From an uncultured Christensenella sp. (GTDB lineage Bacteria; Bacillota; Clostridia; Christensenellales; UBA1242): a stretch of DNA of 64,000 bases. This document shows positions 8,303-16,307 of this stretch, piece after piece. The DNA is taken from contig CAJUGX010000003.1 of the NCBI GenBank assembly GCA_910586385.1, forward strand, positions 127,169 to 191,168, read 5' to 3'. Below the pieces are notes generated by a model. It was not told the origin of the DNA, made no database searches, and worked only from the letters and a program-made list of their open reading frames with translations. Position 1 is the first letter of the stretch. Each line of letters begins with the position of its first letter. Both the position numbers and the translations under genes were made by a program.

Positions 8303-9046
8303 ATGGAAAATACCAGCAAAAACTTTATATCAAACTTGAAAAAGCAAAAGCGTGAAAACAAGGCTTTGCTTTTTTTAGACAATGCAAAAATCATCAGAGA
8401 TGCTTTGAAAAACAACACTATCAAAGCACAATACATCTTGACAAGCCTCTCAGAAGAAGAGTTTCAAACGCTCAACATTGATTGCGCTGGGGTAGAATTG
8501 TATCACACAGATGAAAGAAACATCGAAATGCTTGCAGACACAAAAACACCACAAAAAGTGTTATGCATTGCATATCTCTCACAATATGTTGTTGAAATGC
8601 CAAAAACAAACTTCTTGGTTTTGGATACACTTCAAGACCCAGGAAATGTTGGCACACTGATTAGGACAGCCAAAGCTTGTGGCTTTGAATATATCTTTCT
8701 TTTGGACTCTGTTAGAAAGCAAAACGAAAAACTTATCAGAAGTTCGGTTGGTGCAGTGTTTGACAGCAAAGTCTATGAGATGTCAAAAGAACAATTTGTT
8801 GATTTTGCAAAGAAAAACAAACTTCATCTCATCATGACAGATATGGATGGCGAAAACATATTCAACTTCAAAGTTGATGATGTTGTAGGCGTCGTTGTTG
8901 GAAATGAAGGTAATGGAGTATGTGAAGAAATCGAGAAAATCTGCAAAGATAAGGTCAAAATCCCTATGAAAGAGGGAATTGAAAGCCTAAATGCAGGGGT
9001 GTCTGGTTCGATCATCATGTATGAAATAAACAAAAGGAAGTTTTAA
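8303..9046 (+). CDS. SpoU/TrmH-family RNA 2'-O-methyltransferase
   Basis: A 247-residue SPOUT methyltransferase that transfers a methyl group from SAM to a ribose 2'-hydroxyl of rRNA or tRNA. An N-terminal L30e-like substrate-binding region (about 1-95) is followed by the SpoU knot: motif 1 LDTLQDPGNVGTLIRTAKA, motif 2 VGVVVGNEGNGV and motif 3 IPMKEGIESLNAGVSGSI. The ATG at 8303 follows GGGGAG; an upstream TTG at 8267 lacks a ribosome site. The gene often follows rplT in Firmicutes. The exact target nucleotide cannot be told from sequence. Confidence 0.9.
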   Translation: MENTSKNFISNLKKQKRENKALLFLDNAKIIRDALKNNTIKAQYILTSLSEEEFQTLNIDCAGVELYHTDERNIEMLADTKTPQKVLCIAYLSQYVVEMPKTNFLVLDTLQDPGNVGTLIRTAKACGFEYIFLLDSVRKQNEKLIRSSVGAVFDSKVYEMSKEQFVDFAKKNKLHLIMTDMDGENIFNFKVDDVVGVVVGNEGNGVCEEIEKICKDKVKIPMKEGIESLNAGVSGSIIMYEINKRKF

Positions 9047-9058
9047 TGCTTCCTTTTT
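9033..9058 (+). terminator. Rho-independent terminator overlapping the SpoU stop
   Basis: AAAGGAAG at 9033-9040 pairs with CTTCCTTT at 9049-9056 and is followed by T residues. The stem includes the last codons and stop of the methyltransferase. Confidence 0.75.
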
Positions 9059-9077
9059 ATGATTATCTTCCATATAT

Positions 9078-9107
9078 TTGACAAAAACACGGGAGATATA
9101 TTATTAT
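9078..9107 (+). promoter_or_regulatory. Promoter upstream of yebC
   Basis: TTGACA at 9078-9083 and TATTAT at 9102-9107, spaced by 18 bases, lie about 35 bases before the yebC ATG and its GAAGGAG site. Confidence 0.6.
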
Positions 9108-9141
9108 ATAAACAGCAATTTTATTATGAAGGAGAAAGAAA

Positions 9142-9870
9142 ATGTCAGGACATTCAAAATGGCATAATATTCAAGCAAAAAAAGGGAAAACTGATGCCGC
9201 AAGAGGCAAAATATTCACAAAAATTGGAAGAGAACTTGCTGTATGCGTTAAGGCAGGCGGTCCAGACCCAAATGTCAACAGCAAACTTAAAGATATCATC
9301 CAAAAAGCAAAAGACAACAACATGCCAAACGATAATATTGAAAGATCAATCAAAAAGGCATCTGGAGAGCTTGGTGGCGTAAACTACGAAGCTCAAACAT
9401 ATGAGGGTTATGGTGTTGGTGGCTCAGCAGTGATTGTTGAGTGCCTGACTGACAACAAAAACAGAACTGCAGGGGATGTTCGTCATGCTTTTGACAAGCA
9501 CGGCGGAGCACTTGGCTCACTAGGTTGCGTGTCATACCTTTTCAACCGTAAAGGTGTTGTAGTTGTCGTTGATGCAAAAGATGTTGAGACTTTGATGCTT
9601 GATGCAATCGAAGCAGGTGCAGTTGATGTTGCCGAAGATGAAGAAAGTGTTGAAATCATCACAGAACCAAACAAGCACAATGAGATGAGAGATGCTCTCT
9701 CTGCAAAAGGATACAATGTTGTTTCTGCTGACACAGAGCTTGTGCCAGATATGTATGTTGACCTCAATGCTGAGCAACTTCCAAAATTCCAAAGAATGAT
9801 TGATGCACTTGAAGATTTGGACGATGTTCAAGAAGTTTATCACAACGTAAATCTTCCAGACGAGGAATAA
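9142..9870 (+). CDS. YebC/PmpR (TACO1) family protein
   Basis: A 242-residue member of the YebC family, which includes annotated transcriptional regulators and factors reported to relieve ribosome stalling on proline-rich stretches. The opening MSGHSKWHNIQAKKGKTDAA is the near-invariant family signature. The GGVNYEAQTYEGYGVGG and DNKNRTAGDVRHAF segments and the Asp/Glu-rich end complete it. Strong GAAGGAG site. The stop is one base from the deformylase start, so yebC-def are co-transcribed. YebC frequently sits near ruvCAB, as here. Confidence 0.95.
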   Translation: MSGHSKWHNIQAKKGKTDAARGKIFTKIGRELAVCVKAGGPDPNVNSKLKDIIQKAKDNNMPNDNIERSIKKASGELGGVNYEAQTYEGYGVGGSAVIVECLTDNKNRTAGDVRHAFDKHGGALGSLGCVSYLFNRKGVVVVVDAKDVETLMLDAIEAGAVDVAEDEESVEIITEPNKHNEMRDALSAKGYNVVSADTELVPDMYVDLNAEQLPKFQRMIDALEDLDDVQEVYHNVNLPDEE

Positions 9871-9871
9871 T

Positions 9872-10471
9872 ATGAGAAAACTTGTGACAATCAAAGAGGA
9901 TGAGGCGTTTTTGAGACAAATCTCAAAAGAAGTCATCTTTCCTGATGTTGAACTTACCAAAGATTTTGAAGATTTGAAAGAATATACTCTTGCAAACAAA
10001 GTATTTGCAATGGCATCCGTTCAGATTGGAATCCCAAAAAGACTTATCTTTGTGAAAAATACTGATCCAACTGACCACACAAAAAATGGAAGCAATCATA
10101 TCACAATGGTAAATCCTGTCATCCTCTCAAAAAAAGGAAAGACGGAGTTTTTGGAAGGGTGTCAAAGCTGTTTGCAATATTGGGCGGTTGTTGAAAGACC
10201 ATATGAGATTGTTGTCAGGTTTCAAGATTTGAAAGGGACGGAACATACTGAAAAATTTGAAGGTTTCAGTGCAACAGTATTGTCACATGAAATCGACCAT
10301 TTGGATGGAATCTTTCACATGGACAGAGCAAAAACATTCATTGATATGGATGAGAAAGACAGGAAGTCGTATAGGAACAAAAATCCTTACAAAATCATCT
10401 CAAAAGATTGCCCTTTTGAATATGCTCCAATCAAGAAATTTACTCAGAATCCAGATATCAAAATCAAATAA
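9872..10471 (+). CDS. def: Peptide deformylase, divergent
   Basis: A metal-dependent enzyme that removes the N-formyl group from new proteins. The 199-residue product keeps the metal ligands and catalytic residue: the Cys of EGCQSC (about residue 92) and the two His and Glu of HEIDHLDGIFH (about 137). It differs from the usual motifs: GxGLAAxQIG appears as VFAMASVQIG, and EGCLS has Gln for Leu. A C-terminal extension of about 50 residues follows the active site. Because the ligands are intact it is probably active, though a specialised relative is possible. It follows yebC with one base between and ends before a strong terminator. Confidence 0.85.
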   Translation: MRKLVTIKEDEAFLRQISKEVIFPDVELTKDFEDLKEYTLANKVFAMASVQIGIPKRLIFVKNTDPTDHTKNGSNHITMVNPVILSKKGKTEFLEGCQSCLQYWAVVERPYEIVVRFQDLKGTEHTEKFEGFSATVLSHEIDHLDGIFHMDRAKTFIDMDEKDRKSYRNKNPYKIISKDCPFEYAPIKKFTQNPDIKIK

Positions 10472-10480
10472 AATCAAAAG

Positions 10481-10518
10481 AATCACTTCATTTGAAAACG
10501 GAAATGAAGTGGTTTTTA
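10481..10518 (+). terminator. Rho-independent terminator after def
   Basis: AATCACTTCATTT at 10481-10493 pairs with AAATGAAGTGGTT at 10502-10514 and is followed by T residues. It separates yebC-def from ruvCAB. Confidence 0.85.
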
Positions 10519-10534
10519 TTTATGGGGTTTTTGT

Positions 10535-10564
10535 TTGACAAAATGCGTGCTTTTACATTAAAAT
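10535..10564 (+). promoter_or_regulatory. Promoter giving a probably leaderless ruvC mRNA
   Basis: TTGACA at 10535-10540 and TAAAAT at 10559-10564, spaced by 18 bases. Only six bases separate the -10 box from the ruvC ATG, so the expected start point is at the A of the ATG. No Shine-Dalgarno is present. Confidence 0.65.
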
Positions 10565-10570
10565 ATTCCT

Positions 10571-11062
10571 ATGAGAATTTTGGGAATTGACCCTGGTTAT
10601 GGGATTGTTGGATTCGGGATTATTGACACTCACAGAGACAACGCTGTGGTGGACTTTGGTGTCATTGAAACACCAAAAGAAGATACCTTTCCAGTCAGAC
10701 TTCAGCACATAGAAGAGGCTTTTAGGGTGCTGTTTGAGACCTACAAGCCTGATGAGGTTGCAATTGAAGAACTTTTCTATTTCAGAAATCAAACAACAGT
10801 CATCCCTGTTGCAGAGGCGAGAGGAGTGATTGTGCTTACTGCTCACAAATATTGCGAGAGATTGTTTGAATACACACCAATGCAAATCAAGCAAGCACTG
10901 ACAGGAAATGGAAGGGCAGAGAAGAAGCAAATGCAGTTTATGGTCAAAAGCGTGCTTGGACTTGAGAAAGTGCCAAAACCAGATGATGCTGCTGATGCAC
11001 TGGCGGTGGCTTTGTGTCACAGTCAAATCAATCCAAACTTAAACAACAACAGAATTTATTAG
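10571..11062 (+). CDS. ruvC: Crossover junction endodeoxyribonuclease RuvC
   Basis: RuvC resolves Holliday junctions by paired nicking. The 163-residue length is normal. Acidic catalytic residues are in place: Asp in MRILGIDPGYGIVGFGI, Glu in VAIEELFYFRN and the Asp pair in PDDAADALAVALCH. First gene of ruvC-ruvA-ruvB-queA-tgt. No Shine-Dalgarno precedes it and its promoter lies immediately upstream, suggesting leaderless translation. Confidence 0.97.
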   Translation: MRILGIDPGYGIVGFGIIDTHRDNAVVDFGVIETPKEDTFPVRLQHIEEAFRVLFETYKPDEVAIEELFYFRNQTTVIPVAEARGVIVLTAHKYCERLFEYTPMQIKQALTGNGRAEKKQMQFMVKSVLGLEKVPKPDDAADALAVALCHSQINPNLNNNRIY

Positions 11063-11080
11063 AGATTAAAAGGAAAAAAT

Positions 11081-11686
11081 ATGATTGCTTTTTTGATTGG
11101 GACAATTGAATACAAAAATGAAAACACTCTTATTTTGGATGTAAATGGTGTAGGGTACGAGCTTGCAATTTCAAACAATACACTTATGACTTTGCCAAAT
11201 GTAGGCGAAACTATCAAAATTTTGACATATCTTCAGGTAAGCGAAAACACAGGCGTGACACTGTATGGTTTTGGCTCAGATGAAGAAAAGACGTTGTTTT
11301 TGAAACTCATCACGGTGTCAGGGATTGGACCGAAGATTGCAATTGGCATTCTCTCCGGGATGAAGCTGTCTGATTTGATTGTTGCAATCATAAATGAGGA
11401 CGCAAATTCACTCTCAAAAATCAAAGGACTCGGCAAAAAGGGAGCTGAAAGAATCTGTCTCGAACTCAAAGACAAGGTCAGCACCACATCTCTCAGCATT
11501 GATGACATGGCATCTGTTATGGCGGGTGGCGACTTTAATGAAACTGCACTTAATGATGCCGTTGAAACACTTATCTCTCTTGGAGTAAACAAAAATGAGG
11601 CTTATAGGCTTGCAAGAAGCAAGGCAGAGCCAAACATCACTGCAGAAGAAATCATCTTGAAAGTCTTGAGAGAACTTGGAAGATAG
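11081..11686 (+). CDS. ruvA: Holliday junction branch migration protein RuvA
   Basis: RuvA recognises the four-way junction and loads the RuvB motor. The 201 residues show the OB-fold N-terminal domain (MIAFLIGTIEYKNENTLILD), the helix-hairpin-helix domain (VSGIGPKIAIGILSGM, IKGLGKKGAERICLELKDK) and the mobile C-terminal domain that contacts RuvB (ETLISLGVNKNEAYRLA). AAAAGGAAAA lies before the ATG. A palindromic repeat separates it from ruvB. Confidence 0.98.
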   Translation: MIAFLIGTIEYKNENTLILDVNGVGYELAISNNTLMTLPNVGETIKILTYLQVSENTGVTLYGFGSDEEKTLFLKLITVSGIGPKIAIGILSGMKLSDLIVAIINEDANSLSKIKGLGKKGAERICLELKDKVSTTSLSIDDMASVMAGGDFNETALNDAVETLISLGVNKNEAYRLARSKAEPNITAEEIILKVLRELGR

Positions 11687-11691
11687 CACAA

Positions 11692-11734
11692 CATATAGTG
11701 TCGTATGCAAAACCGAAAATTGCATATCACACAA
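11692..11734. repeat. Dispersed intergenic palindrome (ruvA-ruvB gap)
   Basis: GTGTCGTATGCAA at 11698-11710 faces TTGCATATCACAC at 11720-11732 as an imperfect inverted repeat, preceded by ACATATA. It belongs to a family with the core ATAT(A)GTG...GTAT..TGCA seen in other gaps of the window. Inside this operon it would be transcribed as a hairpin. Confidence 0.6.
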
Positions 11735-11752
11735 CAACTAGAAGGAGAATTT

Positions 11753-12757
11753 ATGGAAGATAGATTCATTACAAGCACAAAAAATTGGACAGATGCAGAG
11801 ATTGAAAACTCTCTTAGACCAACAAACCTGAGCGAATATGTTGGGCAAAGAAAAGTCAAGGAGAGTTTGGAGATTTATATCAAGGCGGCAAAGTCAAGAA
11901 AAGACTCTCTTGACCATGTGCTTTTGTATGGACCCCCAGGACTTGGAAAGACAACGCTTTCTCACATCATAGCAAACGAACTCGGCTCACAATTCAAGGT
12001 AACTTCTGGGCCTGCGATTGAGCATGCTGCTGATCTCGCTGCAATTCTCACAAATTTGGGGAAGAATGATGTTTTGTTCATTGATGAGATTCACAGGCTC
12101 AACAAAAGTGTTGAAGAAATCTTGTATCCAGCAATGGAAGATTTTGCGCTTGATTTCATCGTTGGAAAAGGTCCGTCTGCAAAAAACATGAGGCTCAAAA
12201 TCCAACCATTCACTCTCATCGGGGCAACAACTAGAGCAGGCATGCTTACAAGCCCTCTCAGAGACAGATTTGGTGTGATTTGCAGACTCGAACTTTATGA
12301 GGATAAAGAACTTCAAGAGATTGTCACGCGATCAGCAAAAATTTTGAAGATTGAAATTGACGAGCAAGCAAGCCTGAACATTGCAAAGCGTTCAAGAGGG
12401 ACTCCTCGTATCGCAAACAGACTTCTCAAGCGTGTGAGAGACTATGCAGAGGTTATGGGATCAGGAAAAATAACCAAAGATATTGCTGACCAAGCACTTG
12501 CAAAGATGGAAATTGATGATTTGGGACTTGATTTCATTGACAGAAAAATCCTTGAAAGCATCATTCACAAGTTTGGTGGTGGTCCAGTTGGGCTTGACAC
12601 ACTCTCTGCCACCATTTGTGAGGATGCCAGCACAATCGAAGATGTTTACGAACCTTATCTTCTTCAGCTTGGTTTTATTGCAAGGACTCCAAGGGGTCGT
12701 GTCGCGCTTGAAAATGCTTACAAGCATCTTGGAATATCTTACCCAGAGCATCAATGA
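11753..12757 (+). CDS. ruvB: Holliday junction DNA helicase RuvB
   Basis: RuvB is the hexameric AAA+ ATPase that drives branch migration with RuvA. The 334-residue product has the Walker A motif LLYGPPGLGKTTLSHIIANE, the Walker B FIDEIHRLNK, sensor 1 IGATTRAGML, the Arg finger region PLRDRFG and a winged-helix domain that includes FGGGPVGLDTL and FIARTPRGRVA. The ATG at 11753 is preferred because GAAGGAG precedes it directly; an in-frame ATG at 11705 lies within the intergenic repeat. Confidence 0.98.
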   Translation: MEDRFITSTKNWTDAEIENSLRPTNLSEYVGQRKVKESLEIYIKAAKSRKDSLDHVLLYGPPGLGKTTLSHIIANELGSQFKVTSGPAIEHAADLAAILTNLGKNDVLFIDEIHRLNKSVEEILYPAMEDFALDFIVGKGPSAKNMRLKIQPFTLIGATTRAGMLTSPLRDRFGVICRLELYEDKELQEIVTRSAKILKIEIDEQASLNIAKRSRGTPRIANRLLKRVRDYAEVMGSGKITKDIADQALAKMEIDDLGLDFIDRKILESIIHKFGGGPVGLDTLSATICEDASTIEDVYEPYLLQLGFIARTPRGRVALENAYKHLGISYPEHQ

Positions 12758-12808
12758 TGCTTTTGATGGCAGAAAAACTTCTACAAAACTTATCTAAAGA
12801 AGGGAATT

Positions 12809-13855
12809 ATGCAAAGAGAACTTTTACGAAAAACATATTATTATGATTTGCCGGAAGAACAGATTGCTCAAACACCTATTGAACCTCGTGACCATTCGAG
12901 ACTTTTGTGTTTCAACAAGTCAAGCGGTCAGATTGAACATAAACATTTCTACGACATCCTTGACAAGTTGCACAAAGGTGATGTGCTTGTCGTAAACAAC
13001 AGCAAGGTTTTGCCAGCAAGATTGTATGGTTTCAAAAGTGAAACAGGAGCAAAAATTGAGATTTTGCTTCAAAAACGAATTGATTTGAAAACTTGGGAAA
13101 CAATTGTAAAACCAGCAAAACGTCTTGACAAGGGGACAGAAGTTGTTTTCAATGAAAACATAAAGTGCGTCGTCTTGGAAAAGGGCGATTATGGTGCGTG
13201 CAAAGTAAAGTTTGACTACAAAGATAACAAAAGCTTTGAAGAACATCTGATGGAGATTGGCACAATGCCACTTCCTCCATATATCAAAGAAAAACTTAAA
13301 AATCAGTCAAGATATCAGACTGTTTATGCAAAGGTTGATGGATCAAGTGCAGCACCAACGGCAGGGCTTCATTTCACGACAGAATTGATGGAAAAATTGA
13401 AACAGAAGGGCGTTGAAATCATTGAGGTGCTGTTGCACGTTGGGCTGGGGACATTCCGTCCAGTGAAAGAGGACAATATCCTCAATCATGAAATGCACAG
13501 CGAGTATATTGAAATAACGAAAGAGGTTGCAGACAAAATCAACAAAGCAAAGGCGGAGGGAAGACGCATCATCGCAGTTGGGACAACTTCTGTGCGTGTT
13601 TTGGAAAGTGGTGTTGACAAAAATGGAAAACTTGTGCCACAGAAACGAGAAACGCAGATTTTCATTTATCCACCATACAAATTTAAGATTGTTGATGCAC
13701 TCATCACCAATTTTCACTTGCCAGAAAGCACACTCATAATGCTTGTTTCAGCACTTGTGGGCGACATTGACAAAACACTTGACATTTACAATACTGCTGT
13801 AAAGGAAAAATATCGTTTCTTCAGTTTCGGTGATGCGATGTTTATTGAAGGTTGA
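12809..13855 (+). CDS. queA: S-adenosylmethionine:tRNA ribosyltransferase-isomerase
   Basis: QueA transfers and isomerises the ribosyl group of SAM onto preQ1 in tRNA to make epoxyqueuosine. The 348 residues carry family motifs such as YYYDLPEEQIAQTPIEPRD at the N-terminus, VLVVNNSKVLPARL, SAAPTAGLHFTTELM, VLLHVGLGTFRPV and ITNFHLPESTLIMLVSAL. AAGAAGGG lies upstream of the ATG. It is followed by tgt, the enzyme for the preceding step, as in most queuosine operons. Confidence 0.98.
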   Translation: MQRELLRKTYYYDLPEEQIAQTPIEPRDHSRLLCFNKSSGQIEHKHFYDILDKLHKGDVLVVNNSKVLPARLYGFKSETGAKIEILLQKRIDLKTWETIVKPAKRLDKGTEVVFNENIKCVVLEKGDYGACKVKFDYKDNKSFEEHLMEIGTMPLPPYIKEKLKNQSRYQTVYAKVDGSSAAPTAGLHFTTELMEKLKQKGVEIIEVLLHVGLGTFRPVKEDNILNHEMHSEYIEITKEVADKINKAKAEGRRIIAVGTTSVRVLESGVDKNGKLVPQKRETQIFIYPPYKFKIVDALITNFHLPESTLIMLVSALVGDIDKTLDIYNTAVKEKYRFFSFGDAMFIEG

Positions 13856-13879
13856 TGCACTGTATATATTAGGAGAACT

Positions 13880-14998
13880 ATGCAAGATAAATATTTTAGT
13901 TATGAAATTATAAAAGAATGTCCAAAAACTGGCGCTCGTGCCGGTATTTTTCACACACCAAGAGGAGACATAAAGACACCCGTATTTATGCCAGTGGGGA
14001 CACAAGGCACAGTGAAAGGGCTCAGACCAGAAGATTTGCATGACATGAACGCTCAAATCATTTTGTCAAACACATATCATCTCTTTTTGCGTCCAGGTCA
14101 CGATATAGTGGAAAAAGCTGGTGGACTTCACAAGATGATGAATTGGGATAAACCAATTCTCACAGACAGCGGCGGCTTTCAAGTTTTCTCTTTGTCTGAC
14201 CTTCGAAAGGTTTCAAATAAGGGGGTTGAATTCAAGTCTCACTTGAGCGGCGAAAAATTTTTGATGACGCCAGAACTCTGCATGGAAATTCAACATGCTC
14301 TTGGCAGCGACATCAATATGGCTCTCGACCAATGCACAGAAGCAGGTGCGACTTATGCTGAGGCTGAAAAAGCAAGAGATCTCACCAAAATTTGGCTTGA
14401 GAAATGTTATAAGGCTCACAGGGGTGGGGAGCAGATTCTTTTTCCAATTGTTCAAGGCAATATGTACAAAGACTTGAGAGCAAAATGTGTTGAAGATTGC
14501 AAGCCTTTCACAAGATGTGGCATTGCAATCGGCGGATTGTCAGTTGGTGAAGAAAAAAGCGTCATGTATGATATGCTCGACTTCTTAAAGCCTATTTTGC
14601 CACATGATATGCCAAGATATCTTATGGGTGTCGGAAGTCCAGATTGCCTCATAGAGGGCTTCGCACGTGGGATTGATATGATGGATTGCGTTTTGCCGAC
14701 CAGAATTGCTCGCAATGGCACAGCGTTTTCCAAGACCGGCAAAATGGTCATAAAAAACTCTTCATATAAAGAAGATTTCAGACCAATCGAAGAGGATTGC
14801 GACTGCTATGCTTGCAAACATTATTCTCGAGCATATATCAGACATCTCATCAACGCTGGTGAGATGCTTGGCGCAGAACTTTTGTCAATCCACAACTTGA
14901 GATTTCTTATTCGACTTGCAGAACAGTCACGTGAGGCAATCTTGGGGGACTATTTCCCAGAATTTCTTGACGAGTTTAGGAAAAATTATAAAGTATAG
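13880..14998 (+). CDS. tgt: Queuine/preQ1 tRNA-ribosyltransferase
   Basis: Tgt swaps guanine-34 for preQ1 in tRNAs with GUN anticodons. The 372-residue enzyme has the substrate-binding motif PILTDSGGFQVFSL with the active-site Asp, GGLSVGEEK, the nucleophile region DCVLPTRIARNG and the structural zinc site CDCYACKHY with a downstream His. TTAGGAG precedes the ATG. No preQ1 synthesis genes or riboswitch are in the window. Confidence 0.98.
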   Translation: MQDKYFSYEIIKECPKTGARAGIFHTPRGDIKTPVFMPVGTQGTVKGLRPEDLHDMNAQIILSNTYHLFLRPGHDIVEKAGGLHKMMNWDKPILTDSGGFQVFSLSDLRKVSNKGVEFKSHLSGEKFLMTPELCMEIQHALGSDINMALDQCTEAGATYAEAEKARDLTKIWLEKCYKAHRGGEQILFPIVQGNMYKDLRAKCVEDCKPFTRCGIAIGGLSVGEEKSVMYDMLDFLKPILPHDMPRYLMGVGSPDCLIEGFARGIDMMDCVLPTRIARNGTAFSKTGKMVIKNSSYKEDFRPIEEDCDCYACKHYSRAYIRHLINAGEMLGAELLSIHNLRFLIRLAEQSREAILGDYFPEFLDEFRKNYKV

Positions 14999-15023
14999 GG
15001 CGACTATAAAAATAGGATAATAG

Positions 15024-15626
15024 ATGAAACTTAAAAACACAATTCTTTATCAAGTTGCGACAAACAGGGATTTCAAGGTAGGAGACACAATTCACTTTGA
15101 AGAGAATTTCAATGGTCAACTGAAGATATTTGATTTTGAATTCAATGAAAATGGGAATCCTCTTCATGGACTTGGTTTTCAATCAGCAAAAAAAGGTATT
15201 TTCAAAGACAAAGACTTGATGTATAAAATGTCAAACGCATTGGGAAATTATGATTTGTTTATGAGAGAAATTGCACTCGAAGAAGTAAGAAAAGAAAAAT
15301 TTCCTACTAGACCATCTCGTTTCAAATGTATGTATCTTTCTGAAACAGTGGAGGAGACAATAAAAAACTGGGAGATAATGACAAAAAAATTCCCAGAAAA
15401 TCATTATCAAGTTGTCGCTGTCAAATTGAATGGTGAGGCATTTTATGTAAAAGACTGCGTAATAGGCAGACCAGGAGTCTCTTTCAATCAATACAAGCAA
15501 CTGGCAGAGAAATATTGGGGGCAAAATCAGAAATCAGCAGAGAAAACAAAGGAGATTCTTTTCATAGGCGACGCAGAGATTGTGAAAATAATAAAAGACT
15601 CCACTGCAACGAGGAAATTGTCGTAA
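15024..15626 (+). CDS. DUF2441-like protein of unknown function
   Basis: A 200-residue soluble protein at the end of the ruv-queA-tgt operon, 25 bases after tgt. The pattern of an early beta-rich segment (ATNRDFKVGDTIHFEE) followed by LEEVRKEKFPTRPSRFKCMY and VAVKLNGEAFYVKD resembles DUF2441 proteins, whose biochemical role is not known to me. The operon position may be incidental. No membrane segments or signal peptide. The ribosome site is weak (ATAGGATAATAG). The stop is followed by 259 bases without a gene. Confidence 0.7.
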   Translation: MKLKNTILYQVATNRDFKVGDTIHFEENFNGQLKIFDFEFNENGNPLHGLGFQSAKKGIFKDKDLMYKMSNALGNYDLFMREIALEEVRKEKFPTRPSRFKCMYLSETVEETIKNWEIMTKKFPENHYQVVAVKLNGEAFYVKDCVIGRPGVSFNQYKQLAEKYWGQNQKSAEKTKEILFIGDAEIVKIIKDSTATRKLS

Positions 15627-15755
15627 AACATACACAAAAAAAATGTGGGCGGGTTGCAAAAATTTTGTTTTGGAGAACATCTATATCTATTCGCAAAAGA
15701 CAGGTTTTACGAATAAATATGCTATATTTTGGGGTACGCCTTGAATAATTCAATC

Positions 15756-15789
15756 AATATATGGTATTATGCAATAAACATCGTATGTG
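15756..15789. repeat. Dispersed intergenic palindrome family member
   Basis: AATATATGGTATTATGCA followed by CATCGTATGTG matches the core of the intergenic palindrome family, here as a degenerate copy between convergent genes. The rest of the 15627-15885 gap holds only AT-rich sequence and the terminator. Confidence 0.4.
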
Positions 15790-15833
15790 AAGACATTTCT
15801 GAATTTTATTTAATTATAAGCATATTTTTATGT

Positions 15834-15869
15834 AAAAAAAACACCTCTTTTATATTGAAGTGTTTTTTT
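15834..15869. terminator. Bidirectional terminator between DUF2441-like gene and iscU
   Basis: AAAAAAACAC and GTGTTTTTTT flank a short loop, giving a stem with A-run and T-run on opposite sides, so it can terminate both converging transcripts. Confidence 0.75.
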
Positions 15870-15885
15870 ATTTTTGTTTTATAGA

Positions 15886-16305
15886 TTAGCCAATGCTTTT
15901 CTTTGTTTTTCTTATCGCTGCCTTTGTAGCTTTTTCTCTTCTTTTATAATAATCTTCGACAGCGAATTTGATAACTTCTTCTGCAAGAAGAACGCTATGT
16001 ATTTTGTGTGATGGCAATTCTCCCAAAACATTTATAATATCAGCACTTGTGATTTTCAGTGCTTCATCAATTGTTTTTCCCTTCACCAAATCGCATGCAA
16101 TATCAGATGAAGCAATTGACGCAGAGCATCCAAATGTCTTAAACTTTGCATTTTCAATTATTCCACTTTCAGAGACTTTCAAAAACAATTTTACAACATC
16201 TCCACAAGCAGAATTTCCTGCTTCACCAACTGCGTTTGATCCAGACAACGCTCCAGCATTTCTTGGATTTTGAAATCTATCTAAAACCGTTTTGCTATAC
16301 ACCAT
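15886..16305 (-). CDS. iscU: Fe-S cluster scaffold protein, IscU/NifU N-terminal type
   Basis: A 139-residue scaffold on which sulfur from the adjacent cysteine desulfurase and iron assemble into [2Fe-2S] clusters. The first ligand is present in GEAGNSACGDVVKLF, with the conserved Asp after CG, and the second in FKTFGCSASIASSDIA. The third ligand, normally in KxHCS, reads KIHSVLLAEE with Ser (codon AGC) in place of Cys, which is unusual. The C-terminus is rich in Lys and Arg. The ATG follows GGAGGAAGTAAGA, with 2 bases between it and the iscS stop. Confidence 0.92.
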   Translation of the reverse strand: MVYSKTVLDRFQNPRNAGALSGSNAVGEAGNSACGDVVKLFLKVSESGIIENAKFKTFGCSASIASSDIACDLVKGKTIDEALKITSADIINVLGELPSHKIHSVLLAEEVIKFAVEDYYKRREKATKAAIRKTKKSIG

Positions 16306-16307
16306 TC

